Shown in pieces: positions 60,765-64,000 of a stretch of 64,000 nucleotides of DNA. A program made the translations under genes and the position numbers. The stretch's first letter is position 1. Every line of letters starts with the position of its first letter. This stretch comes from Erythrobacteraceae bacterium WH01K (lineage in GTDB: Bacteria; Pseudomonadota; Alphaproteobacteria; Sphingomonadales; Sphingomonadaceae): contig CP115966.1 of the NCBI GenBank assembly GCA_027941995.1, forward strand, positions 1,550,001 through 1,614,000, in the 5' to 3' direction. The notes beneath the pieces are model-generated. The model was given only the letters and a program-made list of their open reading frames with translations. It ran no database searches and was not told where the DNA came from.

Positions 60765-62300
60765 ATGTCCGGCGAAAACACAGAAAAACAAGCGCCCGAT
60801 CTCGACCACTCGGTCGAGCCGGGCGTCTGGCGTTTCGGCAAGGCGGAGAAGGCGTCGGTCATCATCGATGCCGAGGCCTATTTCGAGCATATGCAGGCCG
60901 CCATGTTGGAAGCCCGCCGAAGGATCATGTTGATCGGGTGGGATTTCGATACGCGCATCCACCTCTCGCAAGGCCGGCGCTGGTACAAACGGCCTGTCGA
61001 TGCTTCCCCGCCGAAACGGCTGGGCAGTTTTCTGATGTGGCTTGCCCGTCACAGGCCCGAGCTGGAAATCAGGATCCTGAAATGGGGTCTTTCCGTCCTC
61101 CAGTTCGCCACACGCGGATCAATGTTGCTCGACGTAATGCGCATGGCGCCGAAACGGCAGATCACTTTCAAATTCGATACGAAGCATCCCATCGGTTGCA
61201 CGCATCACCAGAAGCTGGCGGTGCTGGACGAAAAGCTTGCGGTGTGCGGCGGGATCGACCTGACCCATGACCGCTGGGACACGCGTGAGCACAGGGAAAT
61301 CGATTCGCGGCGGAAGCGCCCTCGCGGCAAGTCTTATCCCCCATGGCACGACATCACCTTCATGATGGAAGGCGAGATCGCGGGCACGCTGTCGGAACTT
61401 TGCCGGGCCCGCTGGCAGCGCGCCGGTGGCGGCAAGCTGACCGATCTGAAGCCATCCGAGAAAAGCCTCTGGCCCGAAAAACTCTCCGTCGATTTCGAGG
61501 ATATCGAGATCGGAGTTGCGCGTACCCGCGCCGAGTACGAGGAAACGGACGAGGTCAAGGAAATCGAGACGCTTGTTCTGTCACAGATCAGGGCCGCCAA
61601 GCGCTTCATCTACATTGAAAACCAGTATTTCACCTCTCGCGAGATCGCCAATGCGATCATCGACAGGCTGGGGGAGGATGATCCGCCGGAAATCGTTTTC
61701 GTTCATCCGAAGAACGCCGAAGGATGGCTGGAACAGCAGGCCATGGATCACGCGCGGGCGGAACTTGCCCGCGTTATCGCGGAGGCGGACAAGAAGAATC
61801 GTTTCCGGCTTTACGTCGCGTGGTCGGGCGAAACGCCGATCTACGTCCATGCAAAGCTGATGATCGTGGACGACTGCATCCTGCGAATAGGGTCGGCCAA
61901 TCTCAACAACCGCTCCATGGGCCTCGACAGCGAATGCGACGTGTTCATCGATTGCAGCAGACCTTACAATCGGGGGCGCGATCTGGAGAAGACCATCCGC
62001 GATGTCCGCATATCGCTGCTGGCAGAGCATTGCGGCGTAGGGGAGGAGGCAATGGGCGAACTGTTCGATACCCTGGGCTCCATGCACGAGGCGATCGGGC
62101 GCGTCGGGCAGGATGGCATTCGCCAGCTTCGCCCGTTCGAAGTGCCGGAGAAGAACGAGGTGCAGGACGCTCTGGCGGGATCGCAGATCCTGGACCCGGA
62201 AAAGCCGGACGAGATGTTCGAACCGTTCGCCCATGGCGGGCTGTTCCGTGATGGCAGCCGTCTGGGGCGGCTGCGCGACAAGGTGAAAAGGAAGACATGA
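60765..62300 (+). CDS. phospholipase D-like protein with two HKD motifs
   Basis: The protein has 511 residues and no obvious signal peptide or membrane segment. The first HKD motif is His148, Lys150 and Asp155 (THHQKLAVLDEKLAVCGGID) and the second His362, Lys364 and Asp369 (VHAKLMIVDDCILRIGSANL). Both are complete, and RIGSANLNNRSMGLDSECDVF is typical of phospholipase D rather than nucleases. It may hydrolyse or exchange phospholipid head groups. It starts 18 bases after the hemerythrin gene and overlaps folE by four bases. Confidence 0.88.
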   Translation: MSGENTEKQAPDLDHSVEPGVWRFGKAEKASVIIDAEAYFEHMQAAMLEARRRIMLIGWDFDTRIHLSQGRRWYKRPVDASPPKRLGSFLMWLARHRPELEIRILKWGLSVLQFATRGSMLLDVMRMAPKRQITFKFDTKHPIGCTHHQKLAVLDEKLAVCGGIDLTHDRWDTREHREIDSRRKRPRGKSYPPWHDITFMMEGEIAGTLSELCRARWQRAGGGKLTDLKPSEKSLWPEKLSVDFEDIEIGVARTRAEYEETDEVKEIETLVLSQIRAAKRFIYIENQYFTSREIANAIIDRLGEDDPPEIVFVHPKNAEGWLEQQAMDHARAELARVIAEADKKNRFRLYVAWSGETPIYVHAKLMIVDDCILRIGSANLNNRSMGLDSECDVFIDCSRPYNRGRDLEKTIRDVRISLLAEHCGVGEEAMGELFDTLGSMHEAIGRVGQDGIRQLRPFEVPEKNEVQDALAGSQILDPEKPDEMFEPFAHGGLFRDGSRLGRLRDKVKRKT

Positions 62301-62911
62301 TGGGCAGTCTGGTAGGTCCCGACGAAGACAATCCCCTCGGCAAGCCCGATGTGCCGGACGACGTGCAGGACGCGATCCGTACGCTGATCCGCTGGACGGG
62401 TGACGATCCCGAAAGGGAGGGGCTGCTCGATACCCCGAAGCGCGTTGCGCGGGCGTGGAAGGAATATTGCCAGGGCTATGCGCACGATCCGGCGATCCAC
62501 CTGTCGCGGGTGTTCGAGGAGGTGGGGGGTTACGACGAGATCGTCCTGCTGAAGGACATCCCCTTCCAGAGCCACTGCGAACACCACATGGCCCCCATCC
62601 ACGGGAAGGCCGCGATTGCCTACCTGCCGACCGACAAGGTCGTCGGCATCTCCAAACTGGCACGCGTGCTGCACGGATATGCGCGCCGCCTGCAGATTCA
62701 GGAGAGACTGACCGCCGAGGTCGCCGAATGCATCTGGGAAAACCTCGAGCCGCGTGGCGTCGCCGTGGTGATCGATGCCAGCCATGCTTGCATGACTGCA
62801 CGCGGCGTCCGCACGCCCGGCGTATCGATGGTGACGAGCCGCATGATGGGGACGTTTCTGGAAGACCAGCGCAGCCGGAAGGAAGTGCTGAGCCTGATGG
62901 GCTACGGCTGA
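62297..62911 (+). CDS. folE: GTP cyclohydrolase I
   Basis: The protein has 204 residues; its ATG overlaps the phospholipase stop (ATGA). The zinc ligands are in HCEHHMAP and in the later HACMTARGVR; GISKLARVLHGYARRLQIQERLT and SRMMGTF are conserved. It makes dihydroneopterin triphosphate, the first step to folate. It is convergent with the TetR gene. Confidence 0.95.
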   Translation: MMGSLVGPDEDNPLGKPDVPDDVQDAIRTLIRWTGDDPEREGLLDTPKRVARAWKEYCQGYAHDPAIHLSRVFEEVGGYDEIVLLKDIPFQSHCEHHMAPIHGKAAIAYLPTDKVVGISKLARVLHGYARRLQIQERLTAEVAECIWENLEPRGVAVVIDASHACMTARGVRTPGVSMVTSRMMGTFLEDQRSRKEVLSLMGYG

Positions 62912-62927
62912 GGCTGTTCGCCTGCGA

Positions 62928-63566
62928 TTACGTGCCTATTTGCGAACCGATGCCTTTTTCCAGGATGCCGCGCGCAATATCGGCGACGGCATCGGCTTTC
63001 CGGTTCGCTTCTTCGGAAGGGTCTGCCCACACGGCATAGCGTAGGCCGAGAAACACGTTCATCCCCATGATCGCCCAGGCATGGGCTTCTTCCAGGTCTT
63101 CGCGAAATTCAGCCTTGTCCATGCCGGCCTGCAGGCGGGCGTGAATGCGCTTCGCCGTGTTCTCGTAATGCAGGCGATAGCTGGCCGGATCGACGAACTC
63201 CGCCTCGTCGATGATCCGGTAGATTTCCTTATGCTCGCGCGCGAAATCCAGGAACGCGGACAGCGCACGGCGTTCGGTGTCGAGCGCGCTTGCATCCGGA
63301 TCGGCACTGCCCGAGGCAGCATCGCGAACGCCGTTGCTGAAGTCGGTCACCAGCGCCCGGAAGATCGCGTCCTTCGTATCGAAATAGGTGTAGAAGCTGC
63401 CCAGCGCGACGCCGGCGCGGCGCGTGATGCCGCTGATCGAAGCCTCGTGAAAACCATTCTGCCCGAATTCGACCGTTGCGGCGTCCAGAAGCTTGCGGCG
63501 GGTGCGCCGTCCGCGCTCCGTCGCCGGCTCGGTAGCGACCCCAGCATTTTTTTCATCCCGTCCCAT
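62928..63566 (-). CDS. TetR/AcrR family transcriptional regulator
   Basis: The protein has 212 residues. The N-terminal HTH at about residues 20 to 65 (RRKLLDAATVEFGQNGFHEASISGITRRAGVALGSFYTYFDTKDAIFRAL) is classical TetR. The C-terminal ligand domain has no recognised specificity. It is divergent from the TonB-dependent receptor gene with 101 bases between, which contain dyad repeats suited to its binding, so it probably represses that receptor and itself. Confidence 0.92.
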   Translation of the reverse strand: MGRDEKNAGVATEPATERGRRTRRKLLDAATVEFGQNGFHEASISGITRRAGVALGSFYTYFDTKDAIFRALVTDFSNGVRDAASGSADPDASALDTERRALSAFLDFAREHKEIYRIIDEAEFVDPASYRLHYENTAKRIHARLQAGMDKAEFREDLEEAHAWAIMGMNVFLGLRYAVWADPSEEANRKADAVADIARGILEKGIGSQIGT

Positions 63567-63598
63567 GCCCCCCGGTTACGGCGATCTAGCGCTTTCCA

Positions 63599-63612
63599 CA
63601 AGTCTAAACTTG
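63599..63612. promoter_or_regulatory. candidate TetR operator in the divergent region
   Basis: CAAGT (63599..63603) and ACTTG (63608..63612) form a perfect dyad around CTAA. In addition CCACAAGTC (63596..63604) is repeated inverted as GACTTGTGG (63648..63656). Both lie between the TetR and TonB receptor starts. Confidence 0.5.
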
Positions 63613-63667
63613 AAAGGTGGTTCAGGTTTCAATATGGGAAAGAAAAAGACTTGTGGGAGAGACAATC

Positions 63668-64000
63668 ATGACAATGCAATCCGCCATCCGCCGTGCGCTC
63701 CTGACCGGCTGCGCCGGCCTCGCGTTCAGCGTCCCGGCATACGCACAGGGCACTGCGGTGGAAGACCCGGTCACCGGCCCGGTCATCGCCGACGATGCGA
63801 GACTATCCGGTACCGACAATGGCGTGATCGTCGTGACAGCCCGTCGCCGGGAAGAAAGCCTTCAGGACGTGCCGATCGCAGTCACCGCATTTTCCGGAGA
63901 CGAGCTTCTTCGCTCGGGTACGCTCGAATTGACCGAACTGACGCAGGAAGTGCCCAACCTGACACTGGAAGTCAGCCGGGGTACCAATACGACGCTGACC
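63668..64000 (+). CDS. TonB-dependent outer-membrane receptor, 3' end outside the window
   Basis: The first 111 codons are present. ATG 63668 has GGGAGAG upstream; a second ATG is at 63674. A signal peptide ends near residue 28 (VPAYAQG). NGVIVVTARRREESLQDVPIAVTAFSG at about residues 48 to 74 is the plug-domain start shared by the large sphingomonad group of TonB receptors that import plant-derived or other complex molecules. The substrate cannot be told from this part. Likely controlled by the divergent TetR regulator. Confidence 0.88.
   Translation, partial: MTMQSAIRRALLTGCAGLAFSVPAYAQGTAVEDPVTGPVIADDARLSGTDNGVIVVTARRREESLQDVPIAVTAFSGDELLRSGTLELTELTQEVPNLTLEVSRGTNTTLT

Noticed and set aside
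61943-62343. Antisense frames over the phospholipase D-like and folE genes
   Set aside because: They have no ribosome site or domain, and both sense genes are well supported.

Overview
The window looks like the chromosome of a GC-rich alphaproteobacterium of the order Sphingomonadales, most likely the family Erythrobacteraceae. The strongest marker is a 222-residue LOV-HTH protein (21737..22405) that, as I remember the sequence, keeps the residue numbering of the blue-light regulator EL222 of Erythrobacter litoralis. The Shemin-type 5-aminolevulinate synthase, the carboxyspermidine route to spermidine and the codon bias fit this. About 66 protein genes or gene parts, one tRNA and one decayed gene are called. 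Genes are packed tightly, many with 1-10 base stop/start overlaps, and no gene-free stretch exceeds about 260 bases.

Layout. 1..5283 is an accessory metal (copper) block of His/Met-rich exported proteins: the end of a CopB-type protein, an NTF2-like protein, a PepSY protein, two small minus-strand genes, a Met/His-rich helical protein, a DUF2231 membrane protein and a His/Met-tailed lipoprotein. A non-coding strip with a GGGGGTATT doublet (5284..5538) separates it from core genome. 5539..8737 has an epoxide hydrolase, a succinate-semialdehyde dehydrogenase-type enzyme and an NAD(P)-binding protein. 8865..12801 is a trehalose operon (otsB, GH15 hydrolase, otsA). 12808..17246 holds a response regulator, a tyrosine phosphatase, thioredoxin reductase, two MAPEG proteins and a threonine dehydratase. 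17320..21598 is a polyamine block (carboxyspermidine dehydrogenase, a HEPN-like protein, carboxyspermidine decarboxylase, ornithine/lysine decarboxylase). 21737..24679 pairs the LOV regulator with a PAS-GGDEF-EAL-PilZ protein.

24798..39958 is mostly housekeeping: nitroreductase, hemA, murI, plsY, dprA, a decayed small exported-protein gene, topA, lepB-rnc-era, pgi, a DEAD-box helicase and glutathione reductase. 40991..51484 is a long plus-strand run built around propionyl-CoA to succinyl-CoA conversion (pccB, mce, methylmalonyl-CoA mutase, bioB for the biotin cofactor, pccA), with several unknown genes slotted between. 51489..57272 has aroK-aroB, a serine-tract exported protein, xerD and accA. 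57418..64000 has an M48 metalloprotease lipoprotein, two Flp pilins, a MutT hydrolase, tRNA-Arg(ACG), hemerythrin, phospholipase D-like and folE genes, and a TetR regulator divergent from a TonB-dependent receptor that runs off the end.

Points most worth a second look: a HEPN-type protein with an RX4HXY motif coupled into the polyamine operon; a palindromic repeat that has become about 28 codons of the mutase gene; the LOV regulator next to a c-di-GMP enzyme; the set of unrelated His/Met-rich proteins in the copper block; and paired repeats upstream of the major pilin gene and between the TetR and TonB genes. All calls come from reading the sequence and recalled family knowledge; no search was run.
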